From NCBI GenBank assembly GCA_023512835.1, contig CM042086.1, positions 6,854,299 to 6,918,298 on the forward strand: a DNA stretch of 64,000 bases, read 5' to 3'. This stretch comes from Taxillus chinensis. Its lineage: Eukaryota; Streptophyta; Magnoliopsida; Santalales; Loranthaceae. The translations under genes and the position numbers were made by a program. The notes below the pieces were generated by a model. It was not told the DNA's origin and did no database searches. It saw only the letters and a list, made by a program, of their open reading frames with translations. Shown here in pieces: positions 1 through 13,703 of this stretch (positions are counted from its first letter, which is position 1; the number at the start of each line of letters is the position of its first letter).

Positions 1-2398
1 ATTATCAGTATTATGCTTGCTTTGATATGTTGTGGTTAATGTCAGGTTTTTAAGCATATAAAGCCCAAAATGGATGCATCGAAGCTTGCCCGGGTCGAAA
101 GCCTTGCCCCTATCATGCCCGTGTCGATTGTCTGTATCCGCCTGTATCGAACGCCCGTGGTGATGACCTGTTTTTCGCCCAATTTGAACGCCTGTATAAA
201 ACATGCCCATATCACTTGCCCATGACAAATGCTGTCACGGGCACGATACAAGCAGATATTATAAACACCACGGGCAGCTAAATTTTGGTCCAAACAACTT
301 CTAATTATTTATTGGACTTCTTTTATACATCTTTAAGCAGCACTTCAAGTCATTAAGTTCATCTCAATATAAAGGGTAATCTTGTAAACTTAAAGGTATA
401 TGAAAAGGCAAGCAATATACTTAAAGGGAGTCATTGCTAGCAAAAAGAGGGGAGGTGGATCGAGTGCAAACAAGTTATTGAGATATCATCTGAAATGGCG
501 AGAACCTTAGCTACAGGATCAAACATTAGTATGTTTTATGCTTTTGTTTTGTTAAATTTGATAATGAGTCAAAAATAGTTTCCAATTTATAAATGAACAA
601 TGTAGCCCTGAAAGAAGCGTTTGTCATACACGTACTTCAAATAAAATTTAAACTAAGTATAACATAGGGCTAACCTAGGTTGTTCACTAACCGGAAGACT
701 TATAAATTTAATTCAACTTATTCTTCAAGAAAAATAAAGAAAAGCTAAGTTAGAGAATTGATGAGTTTTGTGTAAAATTAAAATAAAATAAAATATGTAA
801 ATAAAACTAATTAACTAAAGACGCAATTAATTTAACCTCTCACTTCAATTATTATTTATCATTATATTGTCATAATACAATAATTATGAGGCCTATGTTG
901 GGGGGGTTTGAGAATTAGGGGGTTTGTCGTGACGATGTGTCTGGATTGAATTTGATGTCGTTTGAGTATTACTTCGTTTACTTTTTCTTAAATTATTGTT
1001 TAAATGAATGGATGAATCAAACTATTATAGTCCAAGTCTGGGATGAAAAATGGGTAAATGATGTTAATAAATCATAGAGCGGACCAAGTTTATGATGATG
1101 TTAATTGACAAAATGTTATTTCTTTATTATTCTCAATTTGTATTGACCAAGTGGTTTTAAGAATTACTTTAATCCTTTTTGCATTAACTAAATGGAGTGG
1201 GATAAGTGATAGTCAACATAATCAAATTAGACAAAAGATTCGATCTAGACGCATTAGAACAATAAGCAGGGTTGGTGAAATTGTTTCCATTGCAAGCTTT
1301 AGCATTTGTTAATTTAAACTATAGTTTCATCATTCTATTGCATTGCATCAGTGAGTTTATGTTTCATTGTATTTCTTTCTTTGTCTTTTAATCTTTTCAT
1401 TTCACAAACGAAATTACATTTATCATTATTGTTACACTGCTTGAATCAATTTTTATTTTATCTAACCATTAAGATTGATTTTTAAATCAATGCTTGACCA
1501 TCCTAGCACATAATTGTCTCATGGGCTCGATAACTTGGGTTGTGAATTTACTATCCTATTCAACTTGATATGTATAATTTCTGCAACTTGCTTTTCCTGC
1601 ATCCAGAAAGTATGTATACTGAATAAATGCTGTCAATTAAATTCTATTTTTGAAAATAGAAGAATTTCAATACGCTGAAATAAATAGACCCAAAGTGTGT
1701 TTGGTATAATATTTTTTATATAAAAAGTCACTTTATTCAAATGCTAATTTGAATAAGTTAGCTATTTATAAAAATAAGTTTTATCTGTTTTTCATTTTCA
1801 AACTCAAATTTAATTTTTTTGTTTGTTTTTATTTATTTTTTAAAAAATATTCACTTATCTCTATTTTATTGTATTAACCCACCATATTATATTTTTATCA
1901 AATTTTATGGGATCCAAAATTTTAGAAACATACGTTTTGAAACACAATCACTCCATTACAATTTGTTTTTAAAATTTTGAATTTAAACTCTAATTAAAAT
2001 AAAATTTCAAATTATAAAGCTAAAATATAAAAATAAAAAGGCATATTAAATGCTCCCTTATTCTTTCAACTCGTTTCCTACTTAAATCGTGAAATGGACT
2101 AGTCTTCACACATATACCCCCAAGTAAGTCACCCATAAATTAAGTTTTTAGTTGTGAACCATTAATGAGATCTTTGAGCCTCTGATGTGCACAGATCCTC
2201 TACCAATATATACAATGCAACTATGATCAAGGAAACACCACTATGCATTAGTAAGGCAAATTAAAATGGTGACATTTTGTAAGAACATCATAGCAAAAGA
2301 TCTGCGCCTTTGCCATCCGGATATGCTAAGGGGTTGCTATTTTTTGGCCTTTCGACCTATAGAAAAACATTGTTCACTTCATGACACATTTACCTATG

Positions 2399-2446
<48 letters not shown>

Positions 2447-4014
2447 AATACCTACATACTTTTCGAGTCTCTAAAATTTCATTGTAATCTCACTAGCTTT
2501 GGCCAAGGAGCAGCAAAGGATAGGAGAGCAGGACTAAGTGGTTGACCAAATTTTTTCTATTTTCTCCAAAATATTTGTGTACTAGGAAAATTAAATGCTT
2601 GGCCCCATCAAATTTTTTATAAAATATTAATTTTCCCAAACTTATATACTAATATTTCATTTCTTTTGATGACAAATTACGATTTTTAACATAATATTTC
2701 CCTTTCTTGTTTGCATTGCTTAACTACATAGTTTGCTTCTTTAAACTCCATGCTTACAATTTAAAAGCATATCTCAAATAAGATCCAAATGAACAAGTTG
2801 ATTGATAGTAATTGTGTTAGCCATGACGTGTCTCACATAAGTTTATTACAATAGACCTTTTAGAAGTATATTGGTTCTATATTAGGGTGTAAGGAAAATA
2901 ACAAAAACTATGACAGTAGTAGTGCTTGGATGAATCAAGCACTTCAAAAATACATTTTATTTAAAATTTAGAGAAAGTTATAAACTTTGGATAAAAAATA
3001 CCCTACATCATGTCATTCAAACTCCAAAATTTAGAAAATAAAAATTGATATTGGAGAGTGAATCTACATATTTGGATGATCACTATTTACCCTTCAAATA
3101 TTTTTTTATATTTCTTGATATATGTACACTTTATATTGGTTGTAATAAATGAAAGAAATAAAAAATAGTAAATACAAAAAAAATTATAATTCAAAATAAT
3201 AGAGATATAGATAGAGAATGAGATATTGGTGATAAATTAAATATATCAAATAATATACTATTCATTTCCTAAAATGGAAATGAAGATTATGAAGCTAGTG
3301 TAGATGCTCTGACATCCTATAATATGCAATGTTTTAAACAGAACCTGATATAGTGATGATATGGCACAGTTATCCTTGTATTTTTAAAAGCTTCAACCCT
3401 TTGCCGAGAAAATATATGAAAAATGTGTGAGAGATTTTTAAAAAAAAAGTGAAAAGGAGATAACAAATAGAATAAAAAAATAAAAAAGGAGGAGTGGTTA
3501 GTTAGGGGTGAAAAAAAGATGGAAAGATAATTTTATTATATTTGTTATCAATTTTGTGTTAAAATATAAAATATTATTTTGGAAGAAGAATGATGCTACA
3601 AGAATAGTTTCAGGAAAAAAAATTAGACATTTTCTATACATTTTCACACCAAAACAATGTAGGAAAATGTTTTCACACTTGTGGAGACCCTTCTCTGTAT
3701 TTATTGTTATGAATAATGTATGTATCATTAGGACTGCATAATTGGTGGATAATCATGACATGATAGTATATTAAATTATTAAATGTGAAAAGATAAAAAT
3801 ATAAATAAATCACGATCGTTCATATCAGTTACGATTTTACAAATACGTTACACATATCATTTCTTTTATTGTGATTTTTCTTTGGTACCAAACAGTTCAC
3901 AAGGGATAAGATAATGGATTACTGGCGAATGTTTAATATATTCAAAACTCAAAAGCCTACTATGATCATTTAAATGATAACAAAAAGTGGAAGTAAGTAT
4001 TAACGAATATGGAA
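1..4014. other. AT-rich intergenic DNA
   Basis: No gene is recognisable on either strand; the open frames are short, AT-rich and match no family I know. About 60-290 is denser in GC and repeats words of the GCCCG/CGGGC type on both strands, which resembles the sub-terminal part of a decayed DNA transposon, but no paired ends were found. A CT/TA microsatellite lies at about 2,400-2,445. The rest is low-complexity A/T sequence. Confidence 0.6.
2400..2445. repeat. (CT)n(AT)n compound microsatellite
   Basis: A run of CT dinucleotides passes directly into a run of TA dinucleotides. It lies in intergenic DNA with no gene nearby. Confidence 0.9.
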
Positions 4015-4019
4015 GGGAT

Positions 4020-6448
4020 TGTCACGCCCCCGAATTCCAGGAAACCCGGAACCGGGTACATGACTTCCCCTTGCCCGCACCCGATAGGTCAAGGGGTTGG
4101 TGACTAGCACCAATGGAGACTACACCGCGGGTGCTGTCTCAAATATGCAACCCTGTACAGTCATACATCAATGGTAATCATGTACTTTCCCATATATCAT
4201 CATGCATATAATAAGTCAAACAGTCATATAGATATCACATCACAAACAATATACAAATACATCTGTCCACGGACCCATGTCCGGGATACAACACATAATA
4301 AAATACAGAATACAGTACTGTATCATACATCAGAGTAGTGGGCACGTCCTCCTGGAAGAAAGTCCTCCACTAGTCTCGGGTCACACCTAAAAAGGGGTAA
4401 ACAACAAGTAGGGGTGAGCGACAAGCTCAGTAGGTGACCCCAAAACTCCACATCATGCAACACATATAAGTCTATACTATATGCTTAGTGTACTCGTGCA
4501 CCGTGTAGTGTGCACAATCATCAGGACTCAGCCTGCAAACAGACATCAGGACTCAACCTGTTCACACAGGACAACTTGTCCACGATCCTCCATGGGATCC
4601 CAGCTCAGGGCACTCAGCCTTAGCTCCACGAGCTCAACAGCTCAACTCAGGCCTTAGCCTGTCCACAACGCAATATGCCCGGCCACAGTCGCCTGCTATC
4701 GGTGCATATGCCTGCCACGTCAACCACATAACACCATCGGTGCATCACGGTGAGAACCCAAACAAGTCACGGAGTCCATGCCCCAATACCTCACACCAAC
4801 ATACTAACATTAGTATGGTATGTCATTCTCAACCTTTCCTTTAGAACTATAGCCAGTCTTCACAAGTAAATCCTCAATCCTTGATTTATGAAGGAAGTAC
4901 CCATATCAGCTATTTTCTTGAAATCAAAAGTCCCGGCATTGGGTTCCCATAGCATAACTAAGATAATCTGATTTTTGGGGATTTTTCTGAGATGTCTAAC
5001 CCCACTTTCCAAAAATTCACCACTACGAACTTTTGGGTTTTTCCGAGATTTTACACTAAAACCCAATTTTCACATTTTGAAATAGTGGGAATTAATTTTT
5101 CTAGTATTTTTATTTGAATCCAAATGGGGGTATTTTGTTATTTACATTGTAACTTAAGTATACTACTTGGGTATAGGTTGCAATGTAAATAGGTCCAGTC
5201 CAGTGCTGTACAGTGTCCAGTTACACTGCAGAAGCTGCGACTCGTAGCTCAGAACTGCAGCGCGCCTCGGAGACTTGTAGCGGGAGCTGTGACTCGTAGC
5301 TGCATAGCGCGCCTCGAAGACTCGAAGCGGGTCTTTGATCTTCGACCTATGAGGCTACGAACTTCGATCCTTCGGCTGCGAACTTCGACCTTCGGACTAC
5401 GGGTCTATGAATCTACGAACTACGAACCTTTGAACCTTCGAACTACGAACTACGAACCTACGAACTACAGGTCTACGGACTACGACCCTACGACCGAGAA
5501 CTTCGGATTTTTGTCGATTCGACCCGATAGAACGCCCTGTGCACTGTTCATTGTCGTTTTTGCCTGTTCTTTGTCCGGAATCAACCCAGGAACCCCCCAG
5601 ACATGCACAAATACGCATGCTACGCAATGATCGCGATATTTACCTCAAAATGCGTCCAGAACGCCTCTAAATCGCACGGAAACAACAGAAACACGCATCA
5701 AATTCCAGATTTCTAGAAATCTAGATCTAAACCCAAATTTCCATGGTTGACTTATCAACCCTCATGAAAAACACAATTAATTAACCCTAAAATCAAAGAA
5801 ACATATATCCACAATGATATAAAATAGTTCTTAACCACAAATCTTATGCTAAACCATTAGATCTAACCCAAAATTGGTTTTCCCCAAATTCTAGGGTTCA
5901 TGCTCAATTTTCATAAATCATGATAAATTCATGCATACCAAGCATAGAATCAAGATAAGAAGTTCAAGGACACCTACTTGAAGTGAATCTTTGAGCTCCA
6001 CGAACCCAAATCGCCCCAAATCGCCAAGGCTTCCAAGCTCTCTCAAGCTCTCTCTCTCAAACGCACAAACGTGAAACGTAAATTGAAAGCTTCCTCTCTT
6101 TTTTTCTGCTATTTATATTTCTGTCAGTCAACTGACCTAGTCAACCATTGACCCAGTCAATAATTGACCTCCAAGGCCACGAACTCCAAATTGAGTCAAA
6201 CTACAATCAAAACGCTCGAAATGACGAGCACAACACTAAACAGATATTATTACACCCAAATGACCGCCCAAACGCAAAGTCAACCAATAAACCCCGAAAA
6301 GTCAATAATCGGGTCAAACGGGGGCCTGACTCGGAATCGGGCCCAAGTACAGTCAAAATGCTCACGTCGACGACTACACTACCGTCCAGATAGTTACATT
6401 CCCATAGAATGACTATCTCTCAAAACTACCCGAATACGAGTCTTTACA
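4020..6448 (-). mobile_element. Solo LTR of a retrotransposon (family A), minus orientation
   Basis: The 2,429-bp block begins TGTCACGCCCC and ends GTCTTTACA, so it has the 5'-TG...CA-3' ends of a long terminal repeat. It is bordered by GGGAT (4,015-4,019) and AGGAT (6,449-6,453), a 5-bp target duplication with one mismatch. Its reverse complement starts TGTAAAGACTCGTA, matching the start of the block at 53,712-55,725 (TGTAAAGACCCGTA), and the other ends match too. A TATA-like box on the minus strand at about 6,111-6,117 suggests this orientation. No primer-binding site, gag or pol is attached, so a solo LTR left by recombination is inferred. Inside are degenerate repeats at 4,480-4,700 and 5,226-5,500. 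The superfamily is not proven; long gypsy LTRs often look like this. Confidence 0.75.
5226..5500. repeat. Degenerate tandem repeats inside the solo LTR
   Basis: Two imperfect copies of a unit of about 60 bp (CGACTCGTAGCT...GCGCGCCTCG) lie at about 5,236-5,330. They pass into an array of 8-12-bp words of the type CTACGAACT / CTTCGACCT up to about 5,500. The open frames across this array on both strands come from the repeat and are not treated as genes. Confidence 0.7.
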
Positions 6449-6453
6449 AGGAT

Positions 6454-9400
6454 GATCAACAAACAACTTGATTATATATGCTTAGGTCTCTCTTTATCTT
6501 TTGATTATGAGATCTCTTAAGAATCTCTCTATTATTTTATTTTTTATTTTGCATTTTTTACTCCACTTATCACTTACACTTTTTAAACATCTTAACTACT
6601 ATAATTTCAATTTAATCAGATACCTCAGTCGCACTAGCTATAACTTTGATTTCGTTAGAGGACTCATAATTGAATGGTTAAATATTTTAATAAATTTGTT
6701 TTTATTAAATAACATTGACCATAAATTTAACTCGAAATATGTTTTGACTAAAAACTTTATCAGATACCAAACGTTGAGGCGCCGACTATCTAAATTTGGT
6801 TAGTCAGTGACTTAAAGTTTGATATTTGATAAAATTTTTAATCAAAATACATTCGAATCAAATTTATGACTAATATTACTCATAAATTTATTAAAATATT
6901 TAAATATTCTATTGTAAGTGTTATTTTCTATCATTCATGCTAACTCATGGCCATAAGGCTAGGTGATGTTTCTCTTTTTACTTGAAAGAACGTTATGTAC
7001 ATTCTAATAGTGAATTCAATGATGGAGGAATCAACGGGGTTCAGCAATCTCTCTCACCGAGTTTTGAGTTTGAATCTCCTAAAGTTACAATGTGCTTGGT
7101 TGATGCATAAAAATCATGGAAAACTTGTGAGTGCATGGAAATATTTTTACCATTGCTTGGGTAGCATGGAATTTAAATAGTAAGTATAGAAAAGTTTATG
7201 AGAAAGAGTGCAATGCTTTTCGTAGCAAATCGGGAAGAAAACTTATGGAAAACATATCGATGTGTTTGGCAAAAGATGAAAATAGATAGAAAGAAAATAT
7301 GGGAAATTTTATTTTTCTATGGGTGCTTGGTTTCGATAGAAAATGTATGAAAAAGTAATATAAATGTTTTTTATTAATTTTATCATGTTATTTTATCACA
7401 TGACAGATTATTATTTGGTCTTCATTTTACTGTATGTTTTTCATGGGTTTTCCGAGCGAACAATTGAGGAAAGCATTTTACATTCTTCAATACCATTTTT
7501 TATGTTTACTATGCAAAATCATCTCATCCAATGAACATAAATTAATTTATCCACCCTTTTTCAATACATCTGTTTCTTTTTCATGGCTTTTCCGGGCATA
7601 TAGAATAACTAAAATGTCAATACTTCACTTAAAATCATACAAATCAGTCACATTAAAGGATACAATTATAGAATTGATAATAAATATCTAATAAATTTTT
7701 TCCCACATTCTTTTTAACCTTTTTTCTATTCTAACAAATCATCCCATAGAAAAATAAAATTCCATCATTCTTTTTTTTATCTTTTTTTTCTTTTCATCTT
7801 TTTGTCACCAATTTTTATTTCATATGTTTTTAATATCTTGCCAAGATTAAACAAAATAAAAGAAAAAAGGAGCAAGGTATATCATAAGTCATTTATGCGA
7901 GTCACACCTTGTCGATAGTGATGTACCAATAAATGAGTGAGGCAACAAGTGTGAATGACTACACTGTAGATAAAATGAATAGATAAAAAAGAGTTTTCTC
8001 TCTCTGCAGCCAGCCTACGGCGGATGGGTTGGGTGGACTGAACCATTAAAAGTGGCGAAGCATCGACTTTGGTTGAGCCAGAGCCAGACCCAAAAATGAT
8101 AAATGCGCAGAGAGAGGGAGGAGATGGTCCAGTCAGGAGGCGCATCGGCATCTGCCTTTTCATGGGGCCCCCCTCCCCCACTGATGCCCTGACGTAAACA
8201 ATGACATGTGTCGGTCACGTGAGCTCCCGCCCTCAGAACCCCGAAGCCACGTTCTCCGACGTGGCACGCGGAAAAACGTTCGGGGTGGGACCCCCCCTCC
8301 CCCTGCAAGGGGCAATAAATGAAAAGTCAAAACATTTCAGTACCCGCTGGAATATTAAAATAAAAATAAAAATAAAAAATAAGCAAAAAAGCGGGTGTGC
8401 AGCGTGAGATGAGCTGGCTTGTCGGTGAGCTGGTAGGGCCAACACAGCTGGAGCGGTCATTCATTTCCATTCGTTGTGCCGACACGGTGGGCGCCGAGAT
8501 TGTCCCCGCCCGCGCCACGTCCCCCACCGCACTCGCCTCGCCGGTCCTCGTTTGCAGGAGATTGATTATTTTATTTCCTCTTTTGTTTTTTCTCTAATAA
8601 TCGAGGGTTAGGACATGTGAAAAATATATGAAAGAAAAATAAAAAAAATCTCGTTGATTAAAATAGAAAAAGAGTGAAAAAGAAATTTGAAATTAATAAT
8701 AATTAAATATTTATTTATTAATTTTATAATTTTATCCTTCAATGGCAATATTGACATTTTGGTTATTGTATGTTTTTCATACGTTCTCCTCCCCATTTAT
8801 GAAAAGCATTGTACTCTTTCCAGTAATTTTTTTTATATCTACTATTCAAATTCCATGCCATCCAAGCAAGTAAAAAGTCATTTTCAACCCTTTTTCTACA
8901 TACCTATTAGCTTTTCATTTTTTTTTCTACATCAACCAAGCACAATGTAATTGCGAACGTACAGTTTTTTATCACTAAATTAGGATATTTTAGTTTTTTT
9001 AAAATAATTTATTCTTTATTTTATATATCAAAAAATTTAAAAATCTATATGAAATTTCTAAATACAAAATATTTTTATCAAAATAATATCAATTTAATAA
9101 ATAATTTTTTCATTGAAATAATATTATGTTTTAAAAATTCAAAAATATTACAACACAATATCTATTTTATTTTGATAACTGCAATTAATATTATTTTTTT
9201 AAATTACATATATTTTAAATCATAAATAATCTAACAAAACTTATTATAAAGTACTTTTTACCATCACCTAACCAACAAACTCGATGTTATTGTTACCATT
9301 CCCAAACCGACACGCACCAAACCCATTACTTATTTCACTGCATTGCCACTTATAAGAAAGCCCGGCCTCAAGGCTAGGCAAGTAAGGCCTATATCTTGGA

Positions 9401-10530
9401 CTCCCAAAATATGACCTAAAATTAGGATGCCATCTTTAGACTCTCATGACTTCTCTACTAGGGTAGTGTACTGCTGCGACTCGGAATCGTACCCATCAAC
9501 CTACCTATTGTCGTCCCTAATATCCTCTAAAACTTTCGATCTTTACCACCATTGACCTCTTTCACCTCTCAGGCGTCGACCTAGTGCCGATCGTCTATGC
9601 AAACATGAACCATACCCATTTCGTTTGGATTGAGCGGGAGTGATGCCGATGTTGGGGTTGTGGGCGCTGGGTTGTGGACTGAAGTCGTGCTAGCGGTGGC
9701 GGCAATCGTAGTGGAGGAGGCAGCACGTGAGCGCATAGAGTTCTTGCGGGAGCCGCCTCCTATAGGAACATTGCGGAGGGTGCCTCCATAGGCCTAGTAA
9801 CGTCATCACTCGTTAGCCAAATCCAAATCCAAACATCCAGTGATTTATCTCTTAAGTCTCATATTTCCAAGCTCTAGCTTTGCAATTCATTTTTGGTTTA
9901 TTCCATATTGAGATATAATATTACTAATTTATTTACTTGATCTAGCTTGTCTGGGTTTGTCCTGTGAGCCTGTGACTATGTCTGATTTTACTGAAATTGA
10001 ATTACAATTTTACGAATGGTTATGATTGATTAGTAATAATTTGAAAATTTTAATTTGTGTTTAGAAACAATGAATTTATGAATGATTGTTTGTTTGAATA
10101 ATTTGTTTAGTTTCATTTCATATTTAATTATAAAATTTATTATTAAATAAAAATAATGTAACTTATTTTTAATTTTATATATATAAAGTTATTAAATTTT
10201 TAAACTTTATGTATATTTATATAGAAAAATTAAAAATAAATAGGTAAACTTAAATAAAAAAAAGATTGAAAGCAGGTGAGGTGCGAGGGACTGAGGGTTG
10301 GAGTTTGTTTATAATTACTTTTCAAATATAATTATTTTTAGAAATTATTGCACAGATAAATTTTTATCACTACTTATAAATAATTTTAAAGTTATCGGAT
10401 ATACTATTTTCAAACAAAAAAAAACTATCATACCAATGCCTCTGGTTTTTTAAATAAATTTTAGTTTATTTTATATTTATTTGTAAATTTATACCTTTAT
10501 AACTAAAAATGTAAATTCATTAATAATTTA
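6454..10530. other. Intergenic DNA with dispersed repeats and a GC-rich island
   Basis: No gene was recognised. Stretches at about 7,255-7,860 and 8,600-8,950 share wording (tatgaaaaa, ttttcatggnttttcc) with 13,170-13,560, 16,790-17,110 and 19,446-20,180, suggesting relics of one dispersed MITE-like family. About 8,000-8,560 is a GC-richer island with a G-box CACGTG near 8,216 and several ACGTGG words. It could be the promoter or first exon of a lost gene, but no protein family is visible. Another GC-richer patch at 9,360-9,800 gives no recognisable protein. Confidence 0.5.
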
Positions 10531-10916
10531 GAGCATCCACATCAATTTTGGTATTTTTATCCCTATTTTGGGGATGAATAGTAATTAATTTGTTTATTTT
10601 TCAAAAACATCAAACATCTCATTCCCTATTTCTATCTACATTTATTACTTAATTTATTTTATATTATTTTCTCTCTCATCTTTTCATTTATTATCACCAA
10701 TAAAAATATTACAAGTATAATAATACATATTAAAAAATTATAAGGAAAATATTTAGGAATGAATAGTAAATCCCTAAATATAGGTATTTACTATTCATTC
10801 CCTATCCCTATACCCTATTTTAGGGAACCTGATGTGAATGTAATTTTGACAAATCTGTATTTTTTTCCCTAAATTATAGGGAAAACTTAATTATACCAAA
10901 CCTGATGTGGATGCTC
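10531..10916. mobile_element. MITE with GAGCATCCACATCA terminal inverted repeats (PIF/Harbinger-like)
   Basis: The left end reads GAGCATCCACATCAA and the reverse complement of the right end reads GAGCATCCACATCAG, giving terminal inverted repeats of about 15 bp. Both sides carry TTA (10,528-10,530 and 10,917-10,919), the 3-bp target duplication usual for PIF/Harbinger (Tourist) elements. The 386-bp interior is AT-rich, contains smaller inverted repeats around CCCTA/TAGGG words, and codes for nothing, so any movement would depend on a transposase supplied elsewhere. Confidence 0.85.
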
Positions 10917-10986
10917 TTAGGCGGTGTTCTAATAATTACGAAAGAAAAAGACAGATTGTGTTTCATTTCGAACTTTGCCGAGAAAA

Positions 10987-11110
10987 ATGAAGGTCATTGA
11001 TGTGATTGTGATTCTATTGGGCTGTGGAGGCGTTGGCCGCCAGCATCTCCAATAAATTGTTTCCTACAAATCTCTTAAACGCCAAACAGGCGATTCAAAC
11101 CTTTTCCACT
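10987..11110 (+). pseudogene. Homoserine dehydrogenase N-terminal fragment
   Basis: From an ATG at 10,987 the frame reads through LLGCGGVGRQHLQ, then a TAA stop (11,053-11,055), then IVSYKSLKRQ. From memory, plant homoserine dehydrogenases begin with a very similar segment: the glycine-rich NAD(P)-binding loop GCGGVGRQ followed by LLQHIVSCRSLHAKQ. Homology fades after about 11,110. The in-frame stop and lack of downstream exons make this a dead fragment. The match is short, so it rests mainly on the GCGGVGRQ loop and the residues right after it. Confidence 0.45.
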
Positions 11111-11210
11111 TTTGTTCCTGGTTTTAAGAGTAGCAACTATGGAATTTGTTTCTTGTTCGAATCGGGTTGTGCTGCTTCGGAGGCCTATGCGTTGGATTTG
11201 GCATCTCTTG

Positions 11211-13703
11211 CCTTTATATATATATATATATATATATATTATTTGGAAACTTGAAAAAAAAAATCAAACGAGATCTATAATAAAATGAAAATAATCACAA
11301 ACAAACGTGACTGCATGAAATTTTTATGCGGAGCTCTCTATGTATTGGCTTCCATAATAAATGTATTTTCATATTTTCGGTCAGCATAAACTCTAAATCT
11401 ATTTTAAAACATAACACTGAATTAAACACAACTATCAAAAACTCAACCAAAACTGTAGTCAATAAAATCATAACATCGGTTCAGTTTCCGATATAATAAC
11501 ACTTATTTTATCACCTAAAATGATTTTTTTATCGTCAATATTACTCATCAATTATTTAATAATTTTAATTTTTTTATGTTTGATTATCATATTTTTTAAA
11601 ATAAAAAAAAAATCTAAACAAGAATATTTATAGTGTATTAGAGCTAAAGCAACCGTAAGTCATCTTCAACGAGGATAGGTCGATGTGAAGGGGTAGGATT
11701 CTTATGGCCATTTATGCTATGTGGTCATACAAAATAATTGGATGTAAATATTTCTTTTTTGGACTTCATTTAACTCATGTCATTCAGTTAATCAATTTTA
11801 TTTCTCCTCACTTTAGTTTGAGTAAAAAATAATTATTGTATCTATTCATTTTCATCCAAATAAAAAAAAAGTAATGATAATATTAATAATAAAAAAAAGA
11901 ATTCATTATATCACCTTCAATCAAACTTTATTTGGAGGATAGGATGCCAATTTTGGTACCCTACTCTCTGATATTTAAAAAAAAATTTAATATTTTATAT
12001 TAAAATATTCAATCTAGTCAACCCGCAACACTCAATAGTCTTGTTTCACTCCGATCCAAACTCATCCGAAACAAATCTGTATTACTTACTATCTAATCCC
12101 AACCCGCTTTATTAACATCCCTAATCACACTATGATAATACCACGTACATATTTTTTTAACAAGATTTTTAACATTACTGCTGTGTGGGAAACAATTTTC
12201 ATACAGCATGATAGAATAATAATTTTATTTTCAACATGAGATTTAAAAAAAATCCCAAACAAAATCCGTCGGAAAAGCAATCTGAAAAGGGTGGCATAGA
12301 AATAAACTTTGATATATTTGTACTCCATCGGTCATCGGAGGAGTCTTTGATTTGAATAAAAAATTGAACGACTCAAGAAGATAAAATAATAAAAATAATA
12401 CAAGGACAGTGGTCCCTGATAAATGCGTTATATATTTTTTAAAAATAATTGAAATGCATTATTATATATATATATATATATATATTAAAGTCATCGAGAA
12501 TAATTCATTAAAACGCAACGTGTAGCGATGGACGGTGGTACGCGGCGAACCGTGACGAATTTATGCCTTTATTTATTGTGTTTTTTATATTAAATAAATT
12601 TATTTGCAGTACGTAGAATTATATTATAGGATCTTTATATTTTATCAAAATAATATTATTTTGATTAATAAATTTTTAATTAAAATAGCATTATTTTTGA
12701 GAAATCACACCCTTAATTTATTCTGTTGCGTCACATTAACGCACAAGATTTTTTATTTCTTTATTTATTTTATTATTTTATTATAATAATGCCCGCTAAC
12801 ATCACCGACAAAGGCCATAAAGGTCAAGTGATCGGGACAAATATATTTGTTTATCATGGTAGTATAAAAATGAATGAAGAATCGAAAGCTGGCAGAGGCC
12901 GGTGTCCAAGCTGTACAATTAAAACATCTATAAAACATACAAACACACAATCTAATTAAGGGTTCGATTTTGATTATGTTGATGCGGTGCGTACGTGGAG
13001 GATTAGGGGTATGGGATGGATGATTATTTGTTTTTCTTGAACTTGACAGTTTGGACTCAACGAGATACTTGATTGACGCTTTGTTTCGGAATGAGGTGTG
13101 TATAATGACGTAAAACTGATGGGAAAAATTCTGATTCAATTGGCTTCGGTTTGCTTGACCCTTGCTTAGGGAAATATATGAAAGAAAAACACGCGAAAAG
13201 GAGGTATAAAACATATGGAATTTTATTTTTTTCATATGATGATTAGTTATGATAGAAAACGATTGAAAATGAAATATGAAATGAAAATAATTTTATATTT
13301 ATTATTAATTTTATCATTTTATTTTTATATGTTACTGATCGTTAGGTTATTTATAAAGATAATATTAGGATTGTATTTATACTATACACTTTGTAACGGT
13401 TTTTCATATGACTAATTAAAGGAAATGTTTCACGCTTATCAATGTTATTTTTTTTACTTTCTATTATATTTTTGTATCTTTTGGAAAGATAAATGTTTTT
13501 TTCGATAATTTTTCCTTAGATTGAACACTTTTTCTATGGCCTTTCCTTATCAACTAAACATATGGTGAATGTTGGATGCAATTTGGATTGGTAAATAATG
13601 CAAAATTCCTAAATGCAAGCATGAAGTTCATTAATTTGTGCTTTTGTAATGGATGATTTGTTTTTCTTTTTTCTTTTTTTTTTCAATAGATTTTGTTTTA
13701 TAG
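11211..13703. other. AT-rich intergenic DNA
   Basis: A TA microsatellite lies at 11,216-11,240 and another at about 12,462-12,485. The longest open frame, on the minus strand between about 12,765 and 13,235, has no recognisable domain and reads through AT-rich repeat-like sequence. No gene is supported. Confidence 0.55.

Noticed and set aside
5289..5630. Open frames of 76-113 codons on both strands
   Set aside because: They are periodic readings of the TACGAACT/TTCGA array within the solo LTR.
12765..13235. 156-codon open frame on the minus strand
   Set aside because: No recognisable domain, AT-rich codon use, and overlap with dispersed repeat-like sequence. No exon partners.
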